DNA from: Orientia tsutsugamushi str. Boryong
GTDB taxonomy: Bacteria > Pseudomonadota > Alphaproteobacteria > Rickettsiales > Rickettsiaceae
Length of the DNA: 64,000 nt
Direction of reading: 5' to 3'
Assembly (NCBI RefSeq): GCF_000063545.1
Contig: NC_009488.1
Coordinates: forward strand, 434,001-498,000
This document shows, piece after piece, positions 10,207 through 20,249 of this stretch (positions are counted from its first letter, which is position 1; each line of letters opens with the position of its first letter). The notes beneath the pieces are model-generated. The model searched no databases. It was not told where the DNA came from and saw only the letters and a list, made by a program, of their open reading frames with translations. Both the position numbers and the translations under genes were made by a program.

Positions 10207-12723
10207 ATGAACTTAGTAAAAATTGAAAAAAAGTGGCAAAAAATCTGGGAGCAGAATGAGGTATTTAAAGTAAAAGAGATTTTAAATAAGATCAAACGTT
10301 ATATATTACCGATGTTTCCTTATCCATCTGGTAAGGCTCATGTAGGACATGTACGTAACTATACAATATGTGATGTTATTGCGAGGTTTGAGCGATCTCA
10401 AGGGCATAATGTATTGCATGCTATGGGTTGGGATGCATTTGGGTTACCAGCCGAAAATGCTGCCATGCAAAATAATACTTACCCAAATAGTTGGGTAAGT
10501 AGCAACGTTGATGTTATGAGGCAACAACTTAAGGCAATTGGATTGTCTTATGATTGGAGTCGCGAAATAATTACTTGCTCATCACAATATTATGTTCATG
10601 AACAGAGATTTTTTCTTGAAATGCTGAAAAAAGGTCTTGTATATCAAAAAGAGTCATTAGTTAATTGGGATCCTATTGATCAAACAGTTCTTGCTAATGA
10701 ACAAGTAATTAATGGTAAAGGATGGAGATCAGGAGCAATAATTGAATATCGTAATTTAAAGCAGTGGTTTATTAAAATTACTAACTATGCTGATGCTTTA
10801 TTAAAAGGTCTTGATAGCTTAAAAGGCTGGCCAGAAAGTGTAAAAACAATGCAAAAAAAATGGATTGGTCAGTCAACAGGAATTAATATAAATTTTCAGC
10901 TTAAAGGGATAGAAGCTTCCGTTAAGGTATTTTCAACTAGGCCTGAAACTTTATTTGGGGCTTCTTTTATAGCATTAAGTTATAATCATAATTTAGTGCA
11001 GCAATATGTAAATACTACACCAGAAACTCAAAAATTTATTGATAAATGCAGTAATGTTGGCACATCAAATGTTAATATTGATAAAATGAAAATTGCCGTA
11101 CTAACAAATCTTAAGGTAATTCATCCACTAAATAGTAGTATAGAATTGCCAGTCATTCTTAGTAATTTTGTCTTAATGGATTATGGTACTGGAGCATTAT
11201 TTGGATGTCCAGCACACGATGAGAGGGATCATGAGATTGCCAAATTATTAAAGTTGAATATTAAGCAGGTCATAACTTCAACTGAAAGAAATATTGATGT
11301 GCTTAAAGAAGCATATGTAGGTGATGGAATAATGATTAACTCATTTCATTTGAATGGATTAACTACTACTGAAGCTCGGCAAAAAGTTATTAATGAACTG
11401 CAGCACAAGAATATAGGGCAACAAGTTACGAATTACAAATTAAAAGATTGGGGGATTTCTCGTCAAAGATTTTGGGGATGTCCTATTCCGATTATCCACT
11501 GTAAAAGCTGTGGAGCAGTACCAGTACCTTATGAAGACTTGCCAGTAATATTACCAGAACATGGAGTTGAATTTACTGGTAAAGGTAATCCATTAGATAA
11601 TCATCATTCATGGAAATATGTTAAATGCCCTAAGTGCCACCTAGATGCAGTTAGAGAAACAGATACATTTGATACCTTTTTTGAATCATCATGGTATTTT
11701 GCTAGATTTTGTAATCCTACGAGTGATGATATGGTAGATGCTAAAGCTGCAAAATATTGGTTACCAGTAGATCAATATATTGGAGGTATTGAGCATGCAG
11801 TAATGCATTTATTATATGCTAGATTTATAACTAGAGTAATGTATGATCTGAAGTATATAGATATTCAAGAACCTTTTACATCGTTGATAACTCAAGGCAT
11901 GGTTCTGCATAGAACTTATCAGGACAAAAGTAATAATTGGTTGTATCCAAATGAAGTTGAAGTTGATTCAAATGGGCAATTAAGATGCAAGGCAGATTTA
12001 CAATATGTGACAGTAGGTAAATTAGAAAAGATGAGCAAATCTAAAAAGAATGTTGTAGATTTAGAATTAGTACTTAAGCTATATGGCGCTGATGTAGCAC
12101 GTATGTTTGTTTTATCAGATACTCCTCCTGAAAAAGATTTAGAATGGTCAACTGAAGGTATTGAAGGTTGTTATAAATTTATTCAAAAGTTATATAACTT
12201 TGCATTAAAGCTTAAGAATATAAATTTAACTGATAATAAAATTGATAAAGTTTTGCTTAGCAAAACGCACAAAACTATTAAAAACGTTACACAAGATATT
12301 ATAAGTTGTAGGCTAAATAAAGCTATAGCTAGATTAAGAGAATTATATAATCTTATATTTAAAATGTCTGAATTAACAGTTCAAATAAAAGAGAGTTTTT
12401 TAATTTTAATAAGATTGTTTAATCCATTTATTCCGCATTTATCAGAGGAAATATGGAGTTTGCTTTCAGGAAGAGGAGAAATGCTAGTTGAATTACCATG
12501 GCCTAAATATGAAGAAAAATATATTCATGAAGAAGAGCATATTACTATTGCTATACAAATTAATGGTAAGTTAAGATCATTATATAATTGTCTAATTGAT
12601 ACTCCAGAACATGACGTGCAGTCTGCAATTTTAAAATTAGAACAGGTTAAAAAGCATATTGGCGATAAAGAAGTAAGAAAATGTATTTTTGTTCCAAATA
12701 AATTAATTAATATAATTATATGA
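10207..12723 (+). CDS. leuS: Leucyl-tRNA synthetase
   Basis: The protein has 838 residues, full length for bacterial LeuRS. It charges tRNA-Leu with leucine in the cytoplasm. Class I signatures are present: the HIGH motif as HVGH at residues 45-48 after FPYPSGKA, and KMSKS at 608-612. The editing (CP1) insertion includes STRPETLFGA and GCPAHDERD. A zinc-knuckle insertion is marked by CKSC near 432 and CPKC near 480. The C-terminal anticodon-binding helical domain ends normally. holA follows after 19 bp, so the two are probably co-transcribed. A tRNA-Leu gene lies 1.1 kb downstream. Confidence 0.98.
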   Translation: MNLVKIEKKWQKIWEQNEVFKVKEILNKIKRYILPMFPYPSGKAHVGHVRNYTICDVIARFERSQGHNVLHAMGWDAFGLPAENAAMQNNTYPNSWVSSNVDVMRQQLKAIGLSYDWSREIITCSSQYYVHEQRFFLEMLKKGLVYQKESLVNWDPIDQTVLANEQVINGKGWRSGAIIEYRNLKQWFIKITNYADALLKGLDSLKGWPESVKTMQKKWIGQSTGININFQLKGIEASVKVFSTRPETLFGASFIALSYNHNLVQQYVNTTPETQKFIDKCSNVGTSNVNIDKMKIAVLTNLKVIHPLNSSIELPVILSNFVLMDYGTGALFGCPAHDERDHEIAKLLKLNIKQVITSTERNIDVLKEAYVGDGIMINSFHLNGLTTTEARQKVINELQHKNIGQQVTNYKLKDWGISRQRFWGCPIPIIHCKSCGAVPVPYEDLPVILPEHGVEFTGKGNPLDNHHSWKYVKCPKCHLDAVRETDTFDTFFESSWYFARFCNPTSDDMVDAKAAKYWLPVDQYIGGIEHAVMHLLYARFITRVMYDLKYIDIQEPFTSLITQGMVLHRTYQDKSNNWLYPNEVEVDSNGQLRCKADLQYVTVGKLEKMSKSKKNVVDLELVLKLYGADVARMFVLSDTPPEKDLEWSTEGIEGCYKFIQKLYNFALKLKNINLTDNKIDKVLLSKTHKTIKNVTQDIISCRLNKAIARLRELYNLIFKMSELTVQIKESFLILIRLFNPFIPHLSEEIWSLLSGRGEMLVELPWPKYEEKYIHEEEHITIAIQINGKLRSLYNCLIDTPEHDVQSAILKLEQVKKHIGDKEVRKCIFVPNKLINIII

Positions 12724-12742
12724 TAATATAGGATTATTACTA

Positions 12743-13762
12743 GTGAAGTTCACGTCTTATAATATTGCTGCATTATGGTCTTATATTAAAAAGGGGGATA
12801 TTAGAGCAATAGCAGTTTACGGTAATGATCATGGATTAATTGATTACCGGTGTCAGGAAATTACTAAGTTGTTCAATGCTAATCTTAGAATATATGATTA
12901 TAGAGAGCTTACTGAAGCTGATTTTATTTTTATATTAAACTCTAATAACTTATTTTCTCAACGTGAAATAGTAAAAATATATAATACTCCTGGCAATATT
13001 AATGCAGCATTAAAAAAAGCTTTAACTTTCAATAATCAGAATTTTTTAATAGTGTTAGGCAATGAGTTCTCAGCTTCTTCTACCACTAGACAATGGTTTG
13101 AAACTCAAAAATATCTTGCAGCACTAGGATGTTATACAGAAAATAGCCAAGATATAAAGAAATTATTATCACAAATTGTGAATAAAGCAGGCAAAAATAT
13201 TACTGCAGAAGCGGCAGTATATTTTTCTAATACTGCTTATGGAGATAAGTACTGTTATATTAATGAAATTAATAAGCTTATACTGTATTGTCATGATTGC
13301 GATACTATTAGTAAGAAGGAAGTAAATAAATGCATTAGCACAGAAATACTTGGAACATCTGATCTTATGTGTATATATTTCGCCAAGGGAATAGCAATGA
13401 ATTTTTTTAAAGAAGTAGAAAAGATAAGAAATAATAACATACCAGATGTTTGGATATTACGAGCACTAATTAGATACTATATTAACCTGTATATTGTTTT
13501 AATGAAAAGAGAACATGGAGTTAGTATTGAACAAGCCATTAAATCAATTCAACCTTCCATATTTTTTAAATATGTTCAAGATTTTCAACTAATAGCACAA
13601 ACTAAGACATTAAATAACGTATTGCATACATTGAATGAATTATATATGGCGGAATTATCAGTTAAGACAACACATCATCATATCAATAACATTATTGAAG
13701 TAGTTTTTTTGAAAATAACCCATAAGTTGCGTTTGAGTTTTGAATTTACTGTATTAGTATAA
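12743..13762 (+). CDS. holA: DNA polymerase III delta subunit
   Basis: The protein has 339 residues and starts at GTG 12743, just after leuS. HolA opens the beta sliding clamp as part of the clamp-loader complex. The sequence shows the usual weakly conserved start (SYIKKGDIRAIAVYGNDHGL), the degenerate AAA-like nucleotide fold without a Walker A, and the C-terminal helical collar (KTTHHHINNIIEVVFLK). Synteny with leuS is typical of alpha-proteobacteria. There is no sign of decay. Confidence 0.88.
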   Translation: MKFTSYNIAALWSYIKKGDIRAIAVYGNDHGLIDYRCQEITKLFNANLRIYDYRELTEADFIFILNSNNLFSQREIVKIYNTPGNINAALKKALTFNNQNFLIVLGNEFSASSTTRQWFETQKYLAALGCYTENSQDIKKLLSQIVNKAGKNITAEAAVYFSNTAYGDKYCYINEINKLILYCHDCDTISKKEVNKCISTEILGTSDLMCIYFAKGIAMNFFKEVEKIRNNNIPDVWILRALIRYYINLYIVLMKREHGVSIEQAIKSIQPSIFFKYVQDFQLIAQTKTLNNVLHTLNELYMAELSVKTTHHHINNIIEVVFLKITHKLRLSFEFTVLV

Positions 13763-13828
13763 TTTGTTGCAAAAAAAATATACATAATAGTTGATTATTA
13801 GTTAATAATTTGATATCTAATGATTCAG

Positions 13829-13918
13829 GCGGTTGTGGCGGAATCGGTAGACGCGCAGCATTGAGGGTGCTGTTCTTGTTAATCTGGAGTGGAAGTTCAA
13901 GTCTTCTCAGCCGCACCA
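13829..13918 (+). tRNA. tRNA-Leu(GAG)
   Basis: A long-variable-arm tRNA. The 7-bp acceptor stem (GCGGTTG with CAGCCGC, one G-T pair) closes at 13829 and 13914. The anticodon stem CAGCA/TGCTG surrounds the loop TTGAGGG, giving anticodon GAG at 13863-13865. The extra arm (TGTTCTTGTTAATCTGGAGT region) identifies a class II tRNA, and the T arm reads GGAAGTTCAAGTCTTC. CCA is encoded at 13916-13918. Confidence 0.96.
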
Positions 13919-13948
13919 TTTCTTATCTTGCAATTTAAGTGAGGAATC

Positions 13949-15316
13949 ATGATGGTAAATCAAGATGGTTATAACAATATAGTGCTGTCTAAGAGTCCTA
14001 TGGATTATAACAAGATTTACAATTTAATCATGCACAATGACCTTGCTGAGGTTAAGCTTAAGCTGCAGAATATGCATTATGCAGACTTTGTTGAACTGTT
14101 TGAACAAGCTCCTGCGAAGTTTCATAAAAAAATTCTTGATTTAGCGCCTGATGATCTTAAAAAGCAAGCATTAGAAGGGCTAAGTTATGATAGTAGAATT
14201 TCAATTGTAGAAATATTAGGATTTAGAAAAACTGCAAGTTTATTACAGGAGTTAGAAACTCAAGATATCATAGGATTTATTGAAGATCTTGATGATGACA
14301 TAATACAAAACATTATGCCTCATCTTAGCGCAGATAAGAAAAAATATGTTATTGAAGGGTTGACCTATCCAGAAAATACAGCTGGCAGGGCAATGGAAAA
14401 GCAATATATTAGCTTACCTGAACATTGGACTGTCGATCAATCAATAAACTATGTTGCGTCTTATAATACAAGTAAAAATTTTTATGCAGCCATTGTCGTA
14501 GATGCTAAGCAGCGCCCTGTTGGTCACTTACCACTGTTTAAATTATTAAAATGTTCTCCTGATTGTTTAATTAATCAAGTTATGAATACTGATATTAAAG
14601 TAGATACTCATACTGACTTAAATGAAGTGTCATACATTTTTAAGCATTATGAGCTAACAATTGTACCTGTTGTTAGTAAAATAGGAAAACTCGTTGGAAC
14701 TATCTCTATAAATAATATGCTATATATTCTGGAAGAGCAGGCTGAAGAAGATATAATGCAGCTAGCTGGAGTACAAAAGTATAGCCTTTTTGCTAATGTA
14801 TTTAGCGCTGCTAAGCATCGGTTACCATGGTTATTTTTTAATTTTATTACCGCATTGACAATTGCACAAACTATTGCTCATTTTGAAGAAACTATAAGTA
14901 AATACATATTACTTGCTTCTACAATGCCTATTATCGCTTCTATGGGAGGGAATACTGGAACTCAAGTTATGACTATTACTGTTATGGCATTAACAAACAA
15001 GTACATTAATTATTCTAACTTTTTTAAGGTTTTTCTAAGAGAGATATTAATTTGTAGCTTTAATGGATTCTTATTAGCACTAATAAGTTTTTTGTGTATG
15101 ATGATTATGCATAATAATCTTAATTTTAGTATTGCATTTAGTGCAACAGTAATAATTAACACTATTATTGCTGGCACTTTAGGCTTTATTATTCCTATAA
15201 CACTACATAGTATTAAACTGGATCCAGCAGCGGGGTCAACAGTATTTTTGACAGCATTAACTGATTTTATAGGCTACATTACTTTTTTATATATTGCCTA
15301 CGTATTTTTAGTTTAA
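13949..15316 (+). CDS. mgtE: Magnesium transporter MgtE
   Basis: The protein has 455 residues with the standard order: cytoplasmic MgtE_N helical domain (about 35-140, LAPDDLKKQALEGLSYDSR), two CBS domains (about 145-265), and five transmembrane helices (about 290-455) with the signature ASMGGNTGTQ. MgtE is a Mg2+-gated channel of the inner membrane; the N and CBS domains sense cytoplasmic Mg2+. The gene begins 31 bp after the tRNA, from ATG 13949, preceded by GAGGAATC as a possible ribosome site. Confidence 0.96.
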   Translation: MMVNQDGYNNIVLSKSPMDYNKIYNLIMHNDLAEVKLKLQNMHYADFVELFEQAPAKFHKKILDLAPDDLKKQALEGLSYDSRISIVEILGFRKTASLLQELETQDIIGFIEDLDDDIIQNIMPHLSADKKKYVIEGLTYPENTAGRAMEKQYISLPEHWTVDQSINYVASYNTSKNFYAAIVVDAKQRPVGHLPLFKLLKCSPDCLINQVMNTDIKVDTHTDLNEVSYIFKHYELTIVPVVSKIGKLVGTISINNMLYILEEQAEEDIMQLAGVQKYSLFANVFSAAKHRLPWLFFNFITALTIAQTIAHFEETISKYILLASTMPIIASMGGNTGTQVMTITVMALTNKYINYSNFFKVFLREILICSFNGFLLALISFLCMMIMHNNLNFSIAFSATVIINTIIAGTLGFIIPITLHSIKLDPAAGSTVFLTALTDFIGYITFLYIAYVFLV

Positions 15317-15413
15317 TCTTATCTGTATATTCATTGCTAATTAAACCAAGGTATATTCCTATGCTTATGTACATTTTTATAGTAGCATATATTTTTTACT
15401 TCTTCTTCTGTTT

Positions 15414-16925
15414 TTAGTTCAAATATTTATTTTCAATATATTCAGAAAATATTTGTGGATTGACTTTATCTTCCAAAGTTACATGTTTAACTAATTCATC
15501 AGTTTTATATAACGAAGCAAAGCACCTAATATTTTGATTTAAGAACTTATGTAAATTATCAAACCTACCTACAGCAAAATCAGAATTGATATTTGGATAA
15601 ATGTTCTTGATTGTTATCATAATCATGCTTGCTATAATAGCACCAATAGTATAGGTAGGAAAATATCCGAATTTTCCAGCCGACCAGTGTATATCTTGCA
15701 TACAGCCTACACTATCTGAAGTAGGGCTAATACCTAGATATTTTTTCATACCATCATTCCAACAAGCAGGAAGTTCATCTAATGTAATATCACAATTAAT
15801 TAATGCTTCTTCAAGCTCAAATCTTAAAATTATATGCATTGGATATGTTACTTCATCAGAGTAAACTCTTATCAAACTTGGATTAACTCTGTTTAGTATT
15901 TTATATAAATTATCACTTGAGTATTCTTGACCTTTAAAATCAAATTCATCTCTAAGTATCATAGCAAAAAACTCAACAAATTCTTTAGATCTTCCAACTT
16001 GCATTTCCATAAGCAATGATTGACTCTCATGTAACGACATATTTCTTTTTTGACCTACAAACTGGTGCCTATACTTAGGTATGAAATCTTGCTCGTACAA
16101 TGCATGACCTGTTTCATGTATAGTTGCTTCTATTCCAGTAAGAAAATTATCTTCATTATATCTTGTTGTTAGTCTGATATCATCAAACATACCACGGCAA
16201 AATGGATGAGCTGATTGATCAAGTCTACCCTTAGTGAAATCAAAACCTAAAATTTGCATAATTCTTTTGCAAATTTGCTCTTGTTTTGCAATACTAACTT
16301 TATTAGTAATAGGTAAAATTACTTCTTTTCTTTGCTTTTCAACTATTTTATGAATTAAATTAGGTATTGTTTTCTTTATAGCAGAAAAAATTTCTTTAAT
16401 CTCAGTTGCTTTTCTGCCATAGTCATAGATATCAATCAAACTATCATACATAGTACAATTAAGGATTTTAGACTTAGTGCTAGCTATTTCCTTAACACAA
16501 GTTAGTATTTGCTGTAAATAAGGCTTAAATAGTTCATAATTATTTTCTTTTTTTGCTTGTCTCCATACTAATTCTCCTTGAGTTGCTGCAAGTATATATT
16601 TTTTCTGTAGACTATAATCTATACATCTACTTTCTATAACTTTTTTTTCAATTAATGCTAGATTAGCTGTTTGCCATTGATCAAGCTGATGTATTTCTTC
16701 TTTAGCTCTAGCTAAAAGATCAAAAATTTTATCTGACCTTAATATGTCATATACTATTGTAGTTAGAGTAGCAATATCTTCTCCTCTACTTGTACCAGCA
16801 TTAACTGGCATACACGTGGAAAGATCCCAATACAATAAGGTAATAATGTTGTTAATTCGAGTTACATGTTTGATTTCTTCTTCTAATAATAAATAATTTT
16901 TCATCTCTATATTTTCCCAATACAA
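15414..16925 (-). CDS. M32 carboxypeptidase (carboxypeptidase Taq family)
   Basis: The protein is 503 residues from the first Met; a start at Met8 (MKNYLLLEEE) is equally likely and gives the usual size of about 495. The zinc site is HETGHALYEQ at residues 270-279, followed by HESQSLLME about 30 residues later, which supplies the third ligand. The family removes C-terminal residues from peptides in the cytoplasm. The gene converges on mgtE. It is the last intact core gene before the RAGE region starting near 17.2 kb. Confidence 0.95.
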   Translation of the reverse strand: MYWENIEMKNYLLLEEEIKHVTRINNIITLLYWDLSTCMPVNAGTSRGEDIATLTTIVYDILRSDKIFDLLARAKEEIHQLDQWQTANLALIEKKVIESRCIDYSLQKKYILAATQGELVWRQAKKENNYELFKPYLQQILTCVKEIASTKSKILNCTMYDSLIDIYDYGRKATEIKEIFSAIKKTIPNLIHKIVEKQRKEVILPITNKVSIAKQEQICKRIMQILGFDFTKGRLDQSAHPFCRGMFDDIRLTTRYNEDNFLTGIEATIHETGHALYEQDFIPKYRHQFVGQKRNMSLHESQSLLMEMQVGRSKEFVEFFAMILRDEFDFKGQEYSSDNLYKILNRVNPSLIRVYSDEVTYPMHIILRFELEEALINCDITLDELPACWNDGMKKYLGISPTSDSVGCMQDIHWSAGKFGYFPTYTIGAIIASMIMITIKNIYPNINSDFAVGRFDNLHKFLNQNIRCFASLYKTDELVKHVTLEDKVNPQIFSEYIENKYLN

Positions 16926-17209
16926 ACTTATATAAACATTATTATATTAAACAGTATTTAATACATATAGTCAAATATCTTGCGTTAGTATAATGGAGCA
17001 AGTATATTAGAGGTTTTGTGTTAAAAATCAGGAAAAAAATAGTAATTTTATAAAAAATGTAGGTATTTTGAAGAATAATGTTTCATTTGATGCCAATGTT
17101 TCAATTGTATATTAGAAAGTACGACATGATGTTTCTTAAAGAGAGGATGCAGAGATGTAGCAAGGAATATTTACACTAAGTTACTACTATTGCGGTGCAA
17201 GATTGGTAG

Positions 17210-17827
17210 GTGAGTCAAGATAAGGTGCATTAATCTTACTGGTGAAAGTGCAGTTATGGAAGGAGAAGCTAGCTCAACCATATAGCGAGTCTTGTGCTGC
17301 TGAAGGTAACAACAGTAGTAAAGCGTAGACGTGGAAACATTTGAGCTAAAACCAAATGGTGAACGTGATAGCTCCGAAAGTATGATGTAGTGGAAGCCGA
17401 TATGCTCTACTACATAGTAGGCAAAAGAAGATTGGAGGTCAAACTAGTGAAAATTCAAAAATTTTCAACCATCTAGGTTGCAGGCATCAGACAGTTTGTA
17501 AAGATTAACGAGACAACTTGAGAAGTCCTTATAACTCTCACTTAATTAAGTAAGTATTCAAAATACAAGTGGTGAAATATAAAGCTTTGAAGATGGTATA
17601 AGTATTGCTGAGTTAGCCATAGTAGTAATGAAACTCAATAATGTGAATTGAGCAAATGGTTGGCAGACAAGTAAGAATATAAGAGGGAAATAATGACTGT
17701 ACACAGCATAGACAGAAATACATGGTTAACGAAACTTGAGCGTATAAAGTTGCTATCATCGAAAAATCAAGACATAAAGTTTAATAATCTTGGGCATATT
17801 ATTGATTTTAACATTGCCTATAGGTAA
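17210..17827 (+). mobile_element. Truncated group II intron with start of its reverse transcriptase
   Basis: The intron begins at 17210 with GTGAGTCAAGA. Its 5' RNA domains are colinear with the inverted copy at 30643-31125. The intron protein starts at 17693 (ATG, SIDRNTWLTKLERIKLL) and runs only 44 codons; homology to the second copy stops after GHIID at about 17807, where RAGE-end sequence begins. Domains V-VI and nearly all of the protein are lost, so this copy cannot splice. The upstream exon reads AAGATTGGTAG. Bases 16926-17209 contain no gene. Confidence 0.85.
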
Positions 17828-17829
17828 AG

Positions 17830-17960
17830 GTGCAAAGACATATCAAATATAATGAAGAAGAGAAGTTAATTTTTATTAACTTCTGCATTTTATAGAACTT
17901 ACTATTAACTTATGTTAACTTTTATTAATATTTATAATTAATCTTCAACTTTAACTATAA
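17830..17960. repeat. RAGE-end sequence, inverted partner of 35729-35858
   Basis: About 130 bp (starting GTGCAAAGACATATCAA, ending TTCAACTTTAACTAT) reappear in reverse complement at 35729-35858, where they lie directly upstream of an integrase gene. Here they abut the truncated intron on the left and a traB remnant on the right. The two copies therefore bracket 17.8-35.9 kb as inverted ends. Confidence 0.8.
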
Positions 17961-17995
17961 AAATAATTGCAATATTTATCAATATAACAAAAAAA

Positions 17996-18420
17996 GATAG
18001 ATTAGAAAGTGTAATAGAGAGCAGATATTTAGAAACTACTACAAAAATTAATAATTTTAACCAAAAACTTGAGATATTTGAGAATCAGCCTAAGCAAGGT
18101 CTATATAATAATGATAGTAATGAATTTAGTTCTGATATTAATCATCATATTTTAAATTCACCACATAATAACAAAAAAAAGCAAGCTCCTGTAGTAGTAG
18201 TAAAATCATTTGTCAATCTTAGAAGAGCTGGATCTGAGCTAAAAAAAATGTTGAGAACTATGTTACTAGCGGTAGTTCTGCTAGAGCTGCACTGCTTACT
18301 GGAATTGTTGTAGGTACAGGTACAAACAGCTCTTCATCACAAGAACCAATTGTTCTGCAGCTAGTAGATACATTGCAAATAGCAAAAATGCTGTCTTTAG
18401 ACCAGGTACTATCTAGATGA
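17996..18420 (+). pseudogene. Conjugation protein TraB, internal fragment, frameshifted
   Basis: The frame from 17996 (DRLESVIESRYLETTTKI) reads to a run of eight A at 18241-18248, then continues one frame over as NVENYVTSGSSARAALLTG, a clear F-type TraB signature (the ARA-LLTGV segment). It ends at TGA 18420. Nine A would restore the frame. Only the middle of TraB remains: the N-terminal membrane anchor and the C-terminal beta-barrel are missing. TraB is the outer ring/scaffold protein (VirB10 class) of the F-type secretion channel. A C-terminal TraB piece lies at 33881-34258. Confidence 0.8.
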
Positions 18421-18517
18421 GGATTTATGTAAAATATTTATACGACTAATATGCTGTGTAGCAATAATAGTTTTAGAGCAAAAATAATTCTAAACTTCCT
18501 GCCATATTGGATATTTC

Positions 18518-18523
18518 AGGAGG
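18518..18523 (+). promoter_or_regulatory. Strong Shine-Dalgarno AGGAGG
   Basis: A perfect AGGAGG lies six bases ahead of ATG 18530. Such complete sites are rare in this window, and it fixes the start of the replication-protein gene. Confidence 0.75.
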
Positions 18524-18529
18524 AAAAAT

Positions 18530-19063
18530 ATGCAACCTATCATCACCTGTTCTGCAATTAATACTTGCAAAATTACTAATAATAACAGTAGCAATAATGC
18601 AACTGTTTTTTATCGTTTTATTGGAAATTTTGTTCCAGCAGAATGGAAAGATCTGATTGGAGATAATGCTAAAGCTTTAAGCAAGACATCTAAACAGCTT
18701 TTATCATTGATAGTATATAGACTACATATCTATTACAACAAAGATATAGATGAATTACAGGAAAGTTATTACTTTTTTGAAAAGGAGTTAAACCTTCGTT
18801 ACCGCAGAGTTAGGCAATGCTTGGTTGAATTAAGAAATGCAGGTTTTATTAAAGTTGAAAATAGAACAATAATTAAAGGCAATCTCAAGGTACGTAATGT
18901 TCTTTGTGTAAAACTTATAAAAAATTTTCAGCGTTTTACTGAAAAAGAAAAAAAGAAGAAAAAATTGTCCTTCTACAACAAAAAAATTTTCACATCAATT
19001 TGCAAGAATTTGCAGGTGAACCTGCAAAAAATTGCAGCTACATATATAGATATAATAAAATAA
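18530..19063 (+). CDS. RAGE replication protein, winged-helix part
   Basis: The product has 177 residues. Residues about 25-130 (PAEWKDLIGDNAKALSKTSK, then YRRVRQCLVELRNAGFIKVE) look like a winged-helix DNA-binding domain of the replication-initiator type. The minus-strand remnant at 52929-53972 carries the same domain running directly into the DnaA_N-like part, so this gene and the next were probably one protein of about 560 residues, split here by a frameshift near 19040-19060. Downstream are the DnaA_N-like part and the DnaB-like pseudogene. Its target site and exact role are unknown. Confidence 0.65.
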   Translation: MQPIITCSAINTCKITNNNSSNNATVFYRFIGNFVPAEWKDLIGDNAKALSKTSKQLLSLIVYRLHIYYNKDIDELQESYYFFEKELNLRYRRVRQCLVELRNAGFIKVENRTIIKGNLKVRNVLCVKLIKNFQRFTEKEKKKKKLSFYNKKIFTSICKNLQVNLQKIAATYIDIIK

Positions 19064-19136
19064 TAATAGATCTAGATCTACTGAAGTTAAGTTAGTAGAG
19101 AATGATCAAAATAAAAATGAAGATCAGCAGCAAAAT

Positions 19137-20225
19137 TTGAAGTTTAAATATACTGAATCTGATGATTTTATAGAAATTGAGTTAGTAGGAAATGAAAAAG
19201 AAGATCAACAGCAACAACAGAATTTGAATTTTTATGAGCTTAGTGATTTTAGTAATAAAAAGCCATCAAACAAGGATTATGAGCAAAATAGTGAGTTAAC
19301 AACTCCAGCTATTACTAAGGATTCAGAGATTGAAAAGAATGAATGCTTGCTCAAAAGAAAAAGACTAGCAGATTATTATCCACTAACACCAGAAGATGCA
19401 GTTATACTACAACGTATGTCTAGTAGAAGCTTCAACATATACTTCATAAATCAATTACTGTTAAAGTTATCAAATAAATATTCATTCCGTTATTTTGAAA
19501 ATAAGATAGCAGTGCTAAACTATATGGCAAAAGCCTTAGCAAATGAATTACTGACTACTGATCAGGCTAATAGTGAAAATTTTAGATTTAATGACGTAGG
19601 AAGATTTAAAGAACAGTATATAGCAAACATTGAAGCTGGTACAGACCGTAGTATGAAGGCTCAGTTGAGGCGTAAAATAGCTGGAGTTTTTGAAGCAGAT
19701 ACTGCTTATCAAATTTTAACATCTTGTGATTTTGGAGCAGCAGTTAAAAACAAATATTACATCAAGTTGATTAAGAATATTTCACTGTCAGATCATATTA
19801 AATTCAAGATACTACAGGAGGTACGAGCTGTGCATAGCAATGATATTGAGCAGTTACAAGTTATACCATTTGATGAATCAAAACAAGTTATCAATAACAC
19901 AACGGAGTATCAAAAAACCACAGTTTTACAGCAACAAATAAGTGATGAAGATTACCTTTCAGAACTTAGTAAAGAGCTAGGTTCTAACTCTATATTGTTC
20001 AAAGTACGAAAATACATACTTCAACATTACAAATATGAGCAAGTTATTGATAAAATATGGTTTAGTAAATTAAAAGTTGTAAATGAAGATAATGTTAATA
20101 AAAAAATATTCATTAAAGCAAAAACAGAATTTGAAGATAGTTACATCAGAGGGAATTATCTGAAAGATTTTGAGTACGCTTTTAAAGCTCAAGGGTTTTC
20201 TTTTGAGTTAGTTAAGTTCGAATAA
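19137..20225 (+). CDS. RAGE DnaA-N-like replication protein, C-terminal part
   Basis: The frame is open upstream to 19059 without an ATG; TTG 19137 is only a nominal start, consistent with a split from the preceding gene. The protein opens with an acidic, Gln-rich linker that contains an imperfect duplication (NEDQQQNLKF and EKEDQQQQQNLNF). It continues with a helical middle region (YYPLTPEDAVILQRMSSRSF) and ends with about 85 residues of DnaA_N-like fold (IWFSKLKVV ... FSFELVKFE). This is the longest version in the window; three other copies are broken. The DnaB-like gene starts 24 bp downstream. Confidence 0.65.
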   Translation: MKFKYTESDDFIEIELVGNEKEDQQQQQNLNFYELSDFSNKKPSNKDYEQNSELTTPAITKDSEIEKNECLLKRKRLADYYPLTPEDAVILQRMSSRSFNIYFINQLLLKLSNKYSFRYFENKIAVLNYMAKALANELLTTDQANSENFRFNDVGRFKEQYIANIEAGTDRSMKAQLRRKIAGVFEADTAYQILTSCDFGAAVKNKYYIKLIKNISLSDHIKFKILQEVRAVHSNDIEQLQVIPFDESKQVINNTTEYQKTTVLQQQISDEDYLSELSKELGSNSILFKVRKYILQHYKYEQVIDKIWFSKLKVVNEDNVNKKIFIKAKTEFEDSYIRGNYLKDFEYAFKAQGFSFELVKFE

Positions 20226-20249
20226 TTTTAATAAAATTTAAAGAGTGAT

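Noticed and set aside
13763-13828. Promoter for tRNA-Leu
   Set aside because: AT-rich sequence offers many weak -10-like boxes, none with a convincing -35 at proper spacing.
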